Shown here: positions 46,601 to 60,700 of the stretch, one piece after another
Numbering within the stretch: the first letter of the stretch is position 1
Layout of the letters: each line of letters starts with the position of its first letter
Assembly (NCBI RefSeq): GCF_040436345.1
Contig: NC_133221.1
Coordinates: 29,202,508 to 29,266,507, forward strand
Reading direction: 5' to 3'
DNA: 64,000 bases
DNA from: Pagrus major
Lineage: Eukaryota; Chordata; Actinopteri; Spariformes; Sparidae
Position numbers and translations under genes: made by a program
Notes under the pieces: model-generated
The model's input: only the letters and a program-made list of their open reading frames with translations
Told to the model about the DNA's origin: nothing
Databases searched by the model: none

Positions 46601-49480
46601 TCTTCTCCAGGATGGCATCCACATTTGAAAGGCTGCGAACCCGTTCCTTGATTTCATCAGCAAGATGTCTGATCTGGAGGGGTGAGGCAGGGATGGATAG
46701 CGCCAACACATGGTTCGCCACTGCCTCGATGCTGTCCGGGTCTGCACCCTCCTCTGAGTGAGGCAGACATGAGAAGAGGTGGGGTTGACATAGTAAAGTT
46801 AGTTAAGAGGCAAGTATTCCACTGACTATTACTGACTAATATGACTGTTCTACATGTTCTTGGTAAACTTGCATGCACATGTTAAATATACAGTATCATA
46901 ATGTATAAACCAAGCAGACTTTCAGACTCACGAGTGAGGAATTCTCTGATCTGTTTGATGAGGTCTCTCAGGTCATTGTTGGAGCGCTCTACTTTGTTCT
47001 TGGTGGCGGTGGCTTTGTCTAGCGCAGCCTGGGCTTTACCCTTGGCCTCCTCTGCCTTGCTCTTGGCCTCTGCCACCTGAGCAAAATGCAGAGATGCTTA
47101 TGATAAAATCATGGTAGCTGCTGTCTTCGACTTAAGTTACTTAACAGTGTTTTGTAAGAATTGTTTAAAGTTTTATTTGTATTGTATAAACTCTTCTGGT
47201 TTAGGTATTTTAGTGCGCCCCCCTTAAATCAAATCTTTTTTTTCTAGGAACACATATGTCCCACAATGCAGCTGCACTGCTTACTTAAATCACACAGACT
47301 GACTGTCATTTTAACTGGCAAGAAATTAAATAACACTCAAGAAAGAACTGCAAGGGATTCCTCTTCATCTGGATTAGGAAGGGAACATATACAAACATTT
47401 CAGACAGATATTCCTGGCTACATTCCATTCTGGTTGAAAAAGAAGTGAACAAAAAGCTTTTCTGCCTCATTTACATAGACTTGCTTCCCATATTTAATAT
47501 TGGTGTGAGGAAATATTTAAATAATTTGAAACATAAACCAAAATATCACTATTTTTTCCATCTGAACAGATGTGATGCTATTTGAAACAGCTAAAGTACA
47601 AATGTAAGGTACAGTTACTATAGTCCTGTTATGCCTCTGTACCTTTGTAAAGAGTCCCTCCACCTCTCCCATAGCTTTGTTCAGCTCCTTCTCTGCGTGT
47701 TTGGCTCTCTCCAGGGCGTTGTCAGCTAATGATACAGCACTGTTACAGTTCAGGCCTCCACAGTGACGGTTCCCCTCATCGTCACGACAACCTGCACCCC
47801 CACAAGGACTTTCCTCACAAGGAGCATCACCTGGGGCGCCACACACCTGTCGGGACAGACGAACATGTACTTAAATTTTTATGGAAATTATCAGGTGTAT
47901 GTGTAGAGAGTCTTCACTCCTCGACTGTCCTACAAAACCAAAACACAATAACTACAAACGGTATTTGTTCAACATTGAGTTAAGACCAGACTGTGACTTT
48001 TGTCTGTAACATGACTGGCTAAGTTGAGCCGCAGTAACTACCATCGCAGCTTCTAACTGTGTGGAATTCCTGTTATTTGGTGTGGTCAAAGGTGCAAAAT
48101 GTTAGAACTGGCAAACTGTTGAATTCACACTCTAACCAAACAACCAGAGTAACCACTCACTGCTGCTTACTCTAGCTGTTGTTAGCTAGTTGGCTCAGTT
48201 AGCCATGCAGCTACCGTAGCAGTCCAGACTGGGAGCTCGAGCACCAGGGGAGTGTTGGTGTTAACATAGCTAGAACAGGTTGGTTAGCATGCTAACATCA
48301 GTTGATATTTCTACAATACAATACATAGATTTTATAATGTGAAAACTGTTATTTCTGCACACTCTGAAATTTTGAATGTTTTCAACTAAAATTCTTACAT
48401 ATTTCACCTTTAATGAGCAATCGTTATTGTTGTGAATTCTTCAGTTATCTCATAGTTACTTCTCCCTGCTTTTGCATGGCTGTATACATGAATGCTATCA
48501 AAATCAGTGCCAACAGCCCTTCAAAAGAAGAAGTATGTGATCAGACCTTCTCATTGATCTTCTTCATGTCCAGGCCCTGTGCTCTGTTGTTGAGTTCTCC
48601 GAGCGCACGCTTGTTAGCAGAGTTTTTACGATTGAAGTCGTCCTTCTTGGCGGTGATAAGGCGCTCGGTACGGCGGCGAGTGTCTGCAGATTGGCTGACT
48701 GTGCTGGGCCTGGTGGTTGTTGATTCATTGGCACGCCGCTCCGCATCACGAGACTTGTTGTAGGAGGTACGGATGCTGTCGTATGCACCTAGAAAAAGAG
48801 GAGGAAAGGGAATTTTCACTTACCGCATTTCAGATTAATGGAACTGATGCTGAAGTAAATTTGAGAATTTGAGGATCTATCCTCCTTTTTCTCACCGAGG
48901 AAGTTGGAGTTTTTGAGGACATCCAGTTGGTGGTGCAGCTGCTCTGAAGTGAGGTTTAGCTCTTTAGCCTCTCTCTCCAGAGCGCTCAGCTCTTTGCTTG
49001 CCTCAGAGTTGCTGTCCTGGACGATGGTTAGGTCTCCTTCCAGGCGGTTCAGGGTGTCCGTCGTGTCACCAATCTGCGCTCTGCAGGGCAAGATAAGCAG
49101 ATGTTGGGGTGTCAATTGTAATCCTGATAATATATCAATTGAACTTCCATGGGCAAACTGAATAAATCTGCTAAAACTCCATAGCAAAACATTTTTCCTG
49201 TATCAAGAAACATTATTTGGATACTTATCTAAAAAAATGACTTAAGATGGATATTTTCACATGGGAAACTCTTAATGTAACAGTCGTACCTAAGATCTTC
49301 AATAAGCTCCATCAGGGTAGCAACGGCTGCAGCCGTGGCGTTGCGTGCGTTGACAATACCCTGAGCTTGTGCCAGTTTCTCCTCCAGGTCTCTGAAAGCC
49401 TTCTCATAGGCCCCAGTAAGCCCAGTGGTCTGAATCTCATGGGCACGTTCTGCCAGAGTCTTGGTGCGCACTGCCAGGTC
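43655..49480 (-). CDS. lamb2: LAMB2 coiled-coil domains II and I with Lbeta knob
   Basis: Exons 49480-49290, 49080-48896, 48788-48547, 47846-47643, 47076-46932, 46753-46546, 46451-46310, 45323-45147, 45056-44897 and 43791-43655. Heptad-rich Ala/Glu/Lys/Leu sequence is interrupted by a six-Cys knob (residues about 1093-1127: [26 protein letters not shown]). The coil resumes to the terminal QIYNTCQ, whose Cys can form the beta-gamma interchain disulfide. The knob distinguishes beta chains. The tripeptide LRE, known from mammalian beta-2, is absent from this part; LRD occurs twice. Confidence 0.95.
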
Positions 49481-52400
49481 CTGGTGACAAAACAAAGTTT
49501 TAAAGAGCAAGATTCAGCTTGACTCCTAATCTATAGATTAAAGATAACACCCCCTCTTTAGCATCAAACTGCACCTGCACAATGCGATCCCAGTCCCCGA
49601 AACACTGGTGACAGGGCTGACAGTTGGGGAACTGGCCAGAGAAGCCTCTGGCACACTGGTCACAGCGGACACCCGACACCCCCTGCTGGCAGACACAGTG
49701 GCCCGTCACCCTGTTGCACTGAGAGGTCTCAATGCCTCGCCAGTCACAGTCACAAGCTGGAGGAGGAGACAAGAAGAGTGTGCAGTGAATGTGGAACAAT
49801 TAGAGCTAACTTATACAGAGAAAATCTCATTTGTCTATGTTAACTGCAAAATCGAGTGAGTTTGATAATGAGGCGGCTGTAAGGCAAGACAAGGCAAGTT
49901 TATTTATATAGCACAATTCAGACACAAGGCAACTCAAAGTGCTTTACAGGAGCATAAAATTACATTAAAAGCATTTAAAATACATTAAAACAAAACATTA
50001 AAACAAGTTAAGAAATCTTTCCTTCTACCTTTTTGCTGGAAGTAAGTCCACACACGGGTTAGTTGTGTGTTGTAATTTGGTGACACATTATAATAACCAT
50101 CATTAACAAATGGTATATTTTAAGTCAATTAAACTTTAGTCAATATGTATTTCACTATTAACAAACAATGGAATGCTTTATAAACCATTTATTAAGCTGC
50201 TTTTGATTGTAAAGTTGCAACTGATGTTTATGAACCTTTACAATTGATTAATAAATTATTTAAAAAGCATTTCATTGTTTGTTGACAGTGCAATAACTAT
50301 TAACTTAGGTTTACTTAACAAAAAATTCATCATGGTAATTATAAAGTGTGAAGTATAAAGTGTTATTTTTTGTGCAATGCTTTAGCACCACTATGAAGCC
50401 CAAGATTGCTTCACTTTTGCAATGAATCCTTTGGTCTCTGCATCATTTTCATAACATATACACTGTTTACAAAGAGCATACAGTACATTATGTCTTCATG
50501 TGTCTAACCTCTGCACTGTGTCTGAGGGTCTCCCCAATAGTTCTCCTGACAGTCTGTGCAGGTCTTCCCCCCAAAGCCGTCACGACACTGACACTGCCCA
50601 GTGAACTACAGGATAGAGATCGGAGAAACAGAGGCATGACACATTTTCTTTTGTTTCTATCAATGTGAACAAAGGCGAACATATTGACGCTTAAATTGAA
50701 TCATGAGATGTGCATATCTGAAAGTGTTCAGGTCTAAGTGTTTCCTACCTCATTACACGAGGAGGTGACTGAGTTGTTGGGATCACAGCCGCAGGTTTCG
50801 CAGCCCCTCCCGCCGGCCATGTTCCAGTGGTTGGGGGCGCAGTGGTCACATGTCAGGCCGATGACACTGGGTAGACACTGGCACTGCCCTGTGGTACGCT
50901 GGCACACACAGTCCTCACGCTCCATACACTGGCTGCGGTCAGTACCCAGGAAGTTGCATGTGCACTCTGACGGGCAAAAAAAAAAAAAAAAAAAAAAAAA
51001 AACAGGCCATAATTATAATTATAATTAATATTAACATAATAAACATGTTTTTGTAAACTTTTTTTAATGAATGTGCCACTCACTTCTGCAGTTGCGTCGG
51101 GAAGCGTCTCCAAAATATCCACTCTTGCAGATACCACAGTTGGGGCCCTCAGTGTTGTAAAGGCATTTCCTGCACTCTCCGGTTTGCCGGTCACAAGAGC
51201 CCATGTCTGACATGTCTATGTTGTTGTTGCACTGGCATGGCTGGCAGCGGCCTCCGGGCTGAGAGGGGTTGCCGTAATAACCCGGGGCACATTCCTCACA
51301 TCGAGCACCTAAGTGGATAAAAGGCAAAAAAAGGAAAGAGATCAAGAGTTAGAAAAGGAGGAGATATTATAATTGCATAATTGCTACATGTATTTTAGCT
51401 GAGATATATTTACATTACAAACGGGTGAAGTGCGCTACAATTCCAAGCTGTTTTTAGGGTGTATGAAACAGCAGGAAGCAGGAAACGTGAATTTACAGCA
51501 GGTAATCAACAGGTAATCTTGTTTAAGAGACTAATGAAGACCCTCCTCACATGACTGGATTTTGCCAAGTCCTAGACTGAGATTTAAATGTTTTCAGTGG
51601 ACACTTCTATTGAAAGAAACATGGTAGTCTAACACTTGGCTTAACCCATCTATTTATTAATACAGTGATGTTACTAGAATCAGTTTTGTTACTTATCATC
51701 ACTCAGTGGGGTTGGGTTAACCATCTCTCATTAGTTAACTGTCTTTGTCATCACACCCTTCCTCAGTATGCAACACATAATACTTGTTGATTACATTCAC
51801 ACATTCTGTCATTACTGTCACATTCATCTGCAGGATTCTAGCCTGATGTCTCAGTCTGCCTCAACAATCTCCACAGAAACAGATGTAACCGCTACGAACA
51901 TATCCTGGTTTGCACACTGTGCTGTGCACTGTGTTTGGCTGCATCTGAGCTATACCTGTCATGAACCAATACAATAACACTGATTCCAAAAAAGTAAAAA
52001 AACAAAAAGAAAACTAAAGTGCATGGCCTAGCCTGCGCTGCATTTTTAGCTTAGCAGCTACAGTGAAGATTTCGGCTTAAGAAAGGGTGTAAATAACATT
52101 TTTTTTCTAATTATTTGAACACATTTTCTCAGGGTTTCTGGGGACATGGATTTCCCAACTTTCGGCATGAGTTGATAATGTCTGAATTCTCCTTTATTGG
52201 TGAACTGTTCCTTTAAATATACTGTATTGTCTTTGTACTCTTTTCAATTGATTGTATGTCAAAGAGCATTGGAAAATTATCACATTCTGTTTTACTTATA
52301 TTTTACACAGCGTTTCAGCCTTTATCAATTGGGTTGTATAAACTGAACCATACAGCCACGACAATAGTCAGATAGAATAATGGATTCTTTTGACAGTGAA

Positions 52401-55400
52401 CCATTTTTCCAGTTTAGTTAGGCTGTTATCACTGTAATATTTCATTTGCTGTCCCTTTAGGTTGGACTCAAAAGAAGAAATACTTGGCATATTTGAGTCT
52501 AGCAGGAAAAGGAAATTAGAGAAAGAAGGAATGAGAAAGTGGGGAGAGATAAAGAGCAGGGCTGTGCTGGCAGGGTGAAATCTGAAGTACAGGGAGGATT
52601 AGATGAGAGGAGAATAGAAAAAAGTTGGATGAAAGTCAGGAATGAAGGAGAGAATGGGCAAAGGGAGGTAGATGCAGTGATGAACAAAATGAGGGAAAGT
52701 TGAGTAGAAAGCAAATGTAATAAGCGAGATTTCAGGTCCACTAACTCTCTGTTCCTGTACTTTTAAAAGTCAGTACTCTCCATTGGGCTTTATCTGAAAA
52801 GCCAGGCTGGTGTAAAAAAAAAAAAGATTGCTCAACCACCTAAATCATTCCCTAAAACATTTTCTTACTGTTGTTTTTTCATAATGAAGGGTACATTTGT
52901 CAAGTGGCAAACTTTTGAAACAATCACTCAAAAATAATGATTCTGTGTCAAGTAGCTGTAATGGCAACATTTATACAGACCCGGTTCAACTTGCATTAAA
53001 ATAATTTAATCACTTACAATAGAATTTTGATAAAATTTTAGGGACAATTATTTGTCCTTTTAATGCCACATAAAACATATTTAAAGAAGTATTAAAAAGA
53101 GTTTAACGTTATTCTTTGAGCCAGGTCTCACACATGGTCTCACACGAGTGCACTGTGGCACAGCACCGCTGATGAGAGGGGTGCTGAAGCCATGCATGGG
53201 TAGGACTGGTAAAGTGGAGGGTTGGTGGAAAATAGAGGCGGGGGAGGGGGAGGAGGAGGGGGGAAGGCACAGGGGTCAACCGTCACTACTCACGCTTAAA
53301 AATGGTCACCCCGGAGCGTTTAACAATCCCTGTGCCAGTAATACAGGGGAGGAAGGAAATGACACAGGTTACCATTCACTAGAGCCCACGGACAAACACC
53401 ATCCTTACCTTAGTTATATCCTTAGTGTTGTCACATAAGATAGGAGAGTGGAATTTTAGTACTGATATTTTTTAGAACTGATATTAGGGATGGATATTCA
53501 TGGTCACCAGAGTATGATTACTTTTGATTTAGATGACCTTTCTTCGAACACCACTATCAGGTTAAACCCTTTGGCCAACATTTTGTTCCATTAAAAAGTA
53601 TCTTAATCAGTGCAGAGCCATGCTGGCAGCTCTGTGAGGCTGTATTTAGAAACAACAGCAGTGCTTCGAGCTAAATGCTAATGTCAACATGCTAACATGC
53701 TCACGATGACAACTGAAGCCTGCTAATGTTTAGCACGTATGTTTATCATGTTCACCAATAGTGAATCACCATTTAGGTAAATTAGCATGTTAGCATGCTT
53801 ACATTAGCTAATTAGCACCACACACAAAGCCCAGGGGCTGATGGGATTGTCATCAGTCAGTCTGGCTGTACAGACATTCACGGTACCCAGAAGATGAAGT
53901 CTTCTGACTTTGGTGATCCCCTGACTTTTCCTCTAGCCCCACCATGAAGTTGACTTTTTGTTTCAGATATTGAAGCCCCCCTCAGAAAGAGCTGTTGGTG
54001 TAGTGCTATCATCAGATCAAAATTTGCAGCTTTATTTTGTGTAGTGCTTATTAGCTAAGTAGCAGCATGCTAACATTACAAACTAGGATGGTTAACATGC
54101 GAAACATACCAACCAAAGTGTATCCTCACAGAGCTGCTAGTGTGGCTAGTTTTGTTTTCAGGTTCATTTCAATCACTGAAGTTATTTATGCTGTATAATC
54201 GGCTCTTCCTTAAGCAAAACTCCACCAGACGACTGATGCAGTCGTCTCATGCCATTTCATCTACATGAGATGAAATGGCACCATGTAGTTTTTCTAAGAC
54301 ACATCACAGACACAGTTACACTTCATACGTTTGACTCAGAAGAGGTTTTTGACATAATGTTTTCAAACTCAAACTGGCACAAAGTGGATCATGAAGAGCA
54401 GTATGAAGGTGTGGTATGATAATGTTGAGGTGTGTAACAGGTTCAACAGGTGTTCACAATTACACAAGTTCTGTAGAAAATGAATCACCCTCTTTAGTTA
54501 CAATGAATTTCCATGTGAAATGTATTGTAACTACAGAGACACACACACACACACTCACACACACACACACACACATCTGGACACAATGTTAATGTCATCA
54601 GCATCACTTTCCGATGATAAAGAGGAGGAACAAAGGAGAAAGGGAGGACTGATGAATGAGGAAGGACAAAAAGAGAACAAGCATGGTGTTTTGTTTACCT
54701 GTGTAACCCTGGTTACAGTTGCAGATAATCTGTCTGCTACGGTTGTCCTGGTAACAGGAAGCAGCAAAGTGACGTCCACTGTTGGGCCCATCTGGACAGG
54801 GGCATGGACGACACTGACCACCGGACACTATGCCTAACACTGGGTTACCATAGTAACCATTGGCACACCTACAGAAATAACAAAAGGGTTTGTAGCATCA
54901 GGTTAAGTTAAAAAAATCAAAAGTCGCAATTGATTTGAAGCTGTTCTATAACTGACACATTTTAATTTAATAATTTAAGTGACGTTTTACACACAAACAA
55001 TATAATACACCAATGTGCCTACTAACTTTGCAATAACATAATGGGAGAATGCATATTGCAATTTTTAGTTATTGTATCAAGACTTGCTAGCTGTTTTATG
55101 ATCACAGGTGTTTAACCAAAATGGAGGAGTACGTTTTCTGATTAACACAAATACAAAAACATTTTCTTCTCCAAAGCCTTTAAATCTCTTTCTTTACTCC
55201 CACATCCCCATACAATATAAGTATAAACCAAAACTGATCTCATGCAGTTTGGTCACCTTCACACTGAAACATCACCTGTCACACTTGTCTCCTCCGGTGT
55301 TGTCCCTGCAGCGGATGCAGGCTCCGGTCCTCTGGTCGCACTCGTCGGTGTGTCCGTTACACTGGCAGGGTCGGCAGCTGGGAAAGCCCCAGTGACCCGC

Positions 55401-57667
55401 CTGGCATCCATCGCATCGCTGACCAAACGCTCCCGGACGGCACTGGCACTGACCGGTGAACTTGTCACAAAGTCGAGTCACAGAGCCTTCCAAGCTGCAA
55501 CCACAGGCTGGACAGAGGGAGGACAGGGATGAGGGGTGTACAGGAAGGAGCAGAGCATGAAAGGAGGAGGTGAAGTGGAAAGGAGAAGAAATTAAAGATT
55601 GAAATAGAAAAGCGGGATCAGGAATATATTATTTAAGTAAAGAAGCTTGGGATTTCTGTGTACTGAGAGACAGTAGAGGGCGCCAGCATCATAGCGTATA
55701 CCTTATCAAGGGCACTATACATCATCATCATGTCATTTTAATTCCTAAATGGAATAAAAGATCAAAATGCAGCCAATGTAGTGGTGTGTGGGCCCCGAGA
55801 GATTTGATTTGAGTATTCTTATTTCATTTTTTATTTTCTTTATTAGCTGTTGTACTGTCTGTAGTAACCCAGCCAAATTAGGGGAGTAAAAATACAGAAA
55901 ATGTCATGTTACATCTTATCCTCAATAAACACCTCTCTGGATTTTAAGGAAAATTTAGAAAGAGCTAGAGTTACTCACCTACGCAGCCTGAGGGTCCAAA
56001 GCCGTAAGTTCCCGGAGCACACTGGTCACAGCGTCGACCAATCACATTGGGCCTGCAGCGGCATTGGCCCCCACGGACATCACACAGGGAGCTGATGGAC
56101 CCCTGAGGATCACAGTTACAAGCTGGAGGAGGAAAGAGAAGCACAGGCATGAAGTCCCGTATGGGAACATCCACATTGAATTCTGGGAACAAGAGGAACA
56201 AACAATATAACTGAACATGTCTTTATGACTGCAGTATTATTACAGGTCACCCAACTATGTTGCATAGATTTACAGCTTCATTTATTCATAACATTTATAA
56301 ATATGTTCAAAATGTTTCCATTACAAAACAGTTTTAGCCACTGTCTTAATCTATGCTCATTACAATCATAGTAGGCATTAGGAGTTAAAATAAAAGATAA
56401 ATTAAACACCAAGTTATTTAAATGATACAAAAGCTGAAATGAATATAATGGTACCTGAGTATTTCTGTTTTCTCCTACTTAATACTTCACTCCACTGCAT
56501 TTTGGAGGCAAATACTGTACTTTTTTTGTCCACTACATTTGTTTGTTGACTAAGTGAGAAGTAGTGCATTTTTAAATTAATGTATTTTATCTGCAATCAG
56601 ATAAAAACTAAAAACTAAAAAAAAAACATTGATTCAGTTGAGAAAAATCATCAATACTGGATCCAACATGTTTATACATGTGAACATATGTATGGTTTAC
56701 TTTAATAGATATTTAAGTAAATCAATAAGTAAAAAAATAAAATAAAATAAAATCTTCTACCAATAAAAACTGATCCAAATGTCGAGGCTATGTTTTCTTT
56801 TCCTCCAGAAGCAGGTCAGAGGTCAGAGGTCAGGGTAAAGGTCACATAACCCTGCAGCCTGCTGCACAGCAAATATCATACATGTCATTCAAACAAGGCA
56901 AAAACATTTAATAAGACTTCTTTCACTCACGCAGAGCCCCGTCATTTATAATGGCCGACATGCTGGTGATTAGCTTAGCACAGGTGTCACTCATCAACGG
57001 GCGGGTCACACTCTTTGCCCCTTCGTGGCAGCGATATCGCTCATAGGTCTGCTTCCTGTTGTTAGAGGCTGGATCCCCTGCGTTGAACATCTCCATGGAG
57101 GAGTGGCGGGGCATCAATGCAATCTGGAAATGTATGAATTTTGATTTAGGGAGATGTTTGTGTATGGACTCAAAACTACCAATTCTTCACAGGTCAGATG
57201 TCTATTTTAGAGGACTGGAAAAATAAATTAATCTCACAGAGTCCACAAGGAGGACAGCGTTGGCCGCGCCATTGAGGATACTGTTGGCGTCCTGATAGCG
57301 TCTGAACTCAAAGCGGAGGGTGTAGGTCACACCTCTCTCCAGACACACAGGATGAGGAGGGACCACAAACCTGGAGCAAACACAAGCAGCACACAGCTAC
57401 CATTTAGTGACTGTGTGAGTTTGAGTGTGTGTGTGTGCATGTGTCAGTGATCGTGTTTTACTATTAATATGGGGACATACTTTTACACAGTCACATTGTG
57501 GGGACTTGCCTTTCTTATGGGGACAAAATGCAAGTCCCCATAATGTGACTGTAAATCATTACATTTTAGGGTGAAGACATAGTTTAGATCAGGGTTAGGG
57601 TTAGGCAAGTTGTGGTTATTGTAATGGCTAGGGTAAGTGTCCAGTAAATGAACGTTAGCCTATGTAA

Positions 57668-57706
<39 letters not shown>

Positions 57707-60700
57707 CTATGTCTGTATGTTTGTACCACAGACCTGGCTCCAGCAGGCAGGGAAACAGTGAGTCTGTCATCATCTGGGATGGTGTTTCCACAGGGGCTGC
57801 TGGTAGGAATCGGCCCTGGACGGATCACTGTTATACGCACTTCTTCCCAGTCTCGAGGCATCTAGGCAGAATCAGCGATATATGGTTAATATGCAGTCAA
57901 AAGAAAACTGATCATAAAATATGAGAGTAGGAAAATTGAAGTACAGTTACGAAGTAGTGCCTGAAGCTTAACATGTACAGGATTTCCAGGCAAAGGGCTG
58001 AAAGAATGGCAAAACCACTAGTCTGCTCTTTTGATAAGAGTCAGTGGAGCTTTGTCTGTACAGGACAGGCTGCATGTAAGTAGAGATAAATAGTTGTGTG
58101 AATTATGCTTATTCACTCTTCTGCCGAGAAGATCAATACCACTCTCATTTTCAAATATGAAGCTGGATTCAGGAGATGACTGGCTTAGTTTATCATTATG
58201 TTTAGAAACAGGGAGAAACAGCTAGCTATCTCCAATGATATGAGAGTCTGCCTACCAGCACCTCTAAATCACTAATTAATATGTTATATTTTGTCACATT
58301 ATATTTAAATAAAGCCAAAGTGTAAACTTGTGGTTTTACTAAGGGTGTTGTGTGGGGCTATTTACTGTCCTGGCTTTCTGGGGTCACTTCACTACCTTTT
58401 TAAATACAAATGAATGAGGCTGGTATCCATCTTTTCATTTAACTCTTAGCAAGGAGAAAAATAAGCATATTTAAAAAAATGATTACTATTCCTTTAAGTG
58501 CTTCAGTTTAATCTGATGAGTCAGTGATGATAAAGGCACATGTACACACACACAAACACACACACACGCACACACGCACACGCACACACACAGACCTGTG
58601 ACTCATAACGGATAAGCAGGTCATATTCCATTGAATAGGGGATGCTACTGATGAGGAACTCTAGGGTGCCACCCTCAGGTACTCGAGCAAACCCAATGCC
58701 CGTCCATGTGGCGGGGCGACCTGGCTGGTGCTCCCTGGTCTCCAAGATAGAGCCCTGAGAACATAGACGTAATCAGATACAATTTGAAATATGTTTACAT
58801 ACAGAATCACTCCAATACAAGTGCTTGCAGATAAAGAATAGTGTGCTTACCTGCCCCATTTTGGCCAACTCAGCCTCATAAAGGAAATGATCCAGAGCAA
58901 TGAAGAAATATCCAGACTCCACCTGTGTACACTGGCGTCCTGTCATGTGACTGCGGCAGCGACACTGACCACTCTCCACGGAGCAGCTACAAAGAAGACA
59001 CAGACAGCTGTATTATTTTGCTGCCATTGTTGCCTGCTTAGCCTTTTTTCCACTCATGTAAACAATTTACATCTATTTTTACAGTTAATCTTCATCTATC
59101 AAAAAAATCCTCACCAAAATCATGACCGCTTTATACCAAGACAAGCTAACAACAAGAGTCTGCTGACTCTGTGAAGCCGTACATGCTAACATCAGCACGC
59201 TAACATGCTCAGAATGACTATGCTAACATGCTGAAGTTTAGCAGGTGTGTTTACCACATTCACCATCTTAGTTCAGCAGGTTAGCATAACTAAAATTAGA
59301 TAATTAGCACTAAACTCAAAGTACAGCTGAGGCCAGACGTTTTGTCAGTATTCATCATAAACCAAAGTAGAATTTTGAGCTTGTGATGAGATCACCAAAG
59401 TGAATAGAATTCTTCTTGAGGGGAACATGAATGCACCAAATTTCACTGCAATCTATCTAACAGTTGTTGAGAAATTTCACTCACAACCACAAAAGTAAAC
59501 CTCATGGTCACTTAGCTAGCATGGAAATCCAGTCTATCATCAGGGAACTGAATTAATGTTTGATGTTTGAAAAGAGGATGTCACCTCTCACGACACAGAA
59601 AAGGAATCCATTAAATAATTAAAATGACTAGAGGTGTAACAAATTACTGCTTGCAAAGTTGCAGTCGCTATTTTAGGGATGGTAATTAATTTCTGAGCGT
59701 CAAGTCTCAAGACAAAAACATCTGAAAGGGGCCTACATGCAGTTTAATTGTAACAGCCTCGCACATGATTTGTGACCTGTGACTGAGGATTAAAGCTACA
59801 GCGTCACTCACTGGTTGTCTAGGGCTCCTCCGATATCACACTCGCAGCCCCGGCAGCCGTTCAGGTCGTGGCTCAGAGCCCAGTGTTCTGGCTGGAAACA
59901 CAGAGGGACAGACAGAGGGTAGTGTGAGTGACAGGCAGAAACACAAAAGGGCAGAGCAACCATTTAACAGCTGAAGAGTTATCTCCAGACAGACATGATG
60001 CATCACTCTCCATGCTATTATAAAGTGAGAGGGGAACTTCCCCTGTTATACATGAGTGTGAGTCATACTCTCACTATCTATCTAACTCTCTAATCCAATA
60101 AAACAACATTCATAGCTTTGGGGCATATCATTACTGCCAGTTTTTCCCTCAGTTGACAGTTGTTTTGCTCTTTAAAAAGAGCTGACTTGACACTGAGAAT
60201 AATGGATTTTTTGCAGTCAGCAATTTCAGTTTTTTATCTTAAGTATGTTTTGGCTGATGTATTTGTACTTTGCTAAAAATGTGTGGCTTCTCCCTTAGTA
60301 TTATATAAGAATCTGGTCACTTTATACTCAATTTGCATGAATCCAGTTCGAGTTTGTGGACAAACTTCCATCTCTACAGTTCAGTGATGGTGGTCTGTGC
60401 CTGGATGTGAACAAGAGAAACTGTAAGGCAGTGATGGCATTACCTTTTTCTCTTCTTTTAAGTGCACACTTAAACTGGTATCTCTTTTATTGAATTTAAT
60501 TTATTGTTAAATACACTTTCACCACAGTGAGGTACTGTTTCTGTCCACTGTTGACATCACACTATCGCTACTAAAATGAGATTCATCAGAAGACAGGATC
60601 CACTTTAGGACCAGGTCCAGACCCTGACCATTTTAGGCCCGCTGTAAACTACACCGACCGGACAAGCCTCAAATCCCCCGGTTAAATTTAGACACAGGGC

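Larger units (their letters stand above)
51309..54698 (-). other. lamb2: Largest visible LAMB2 intron
   Basis: Donor GTAAAC after 54699 and acceptor CACTTAG before 51308. Contents: GCTAACATG-type repeat (53640-54150), twin hairpins (54227-54288), a G-rich tract (53238-53265), a purine-rich block (52500-52735), a repeat fragment (52020-52216) and an (AC)n. Confidence 0.75.

Noticed and set aside
50976..51002. Poly(A) as the tail of a SINE or processed retrocopy
   Set aside because: No retroelement body precedes it, and it forms the polypyrimidine tract of a LAMB2 acceptor.
57591..57605. Interstitial telomere (AGGGTTAGGGTTAGG)
   Set aside because: Only about 2.5 units, and part of the widespread 'GGGGAC' fish repeat, so not a telomere remnant.
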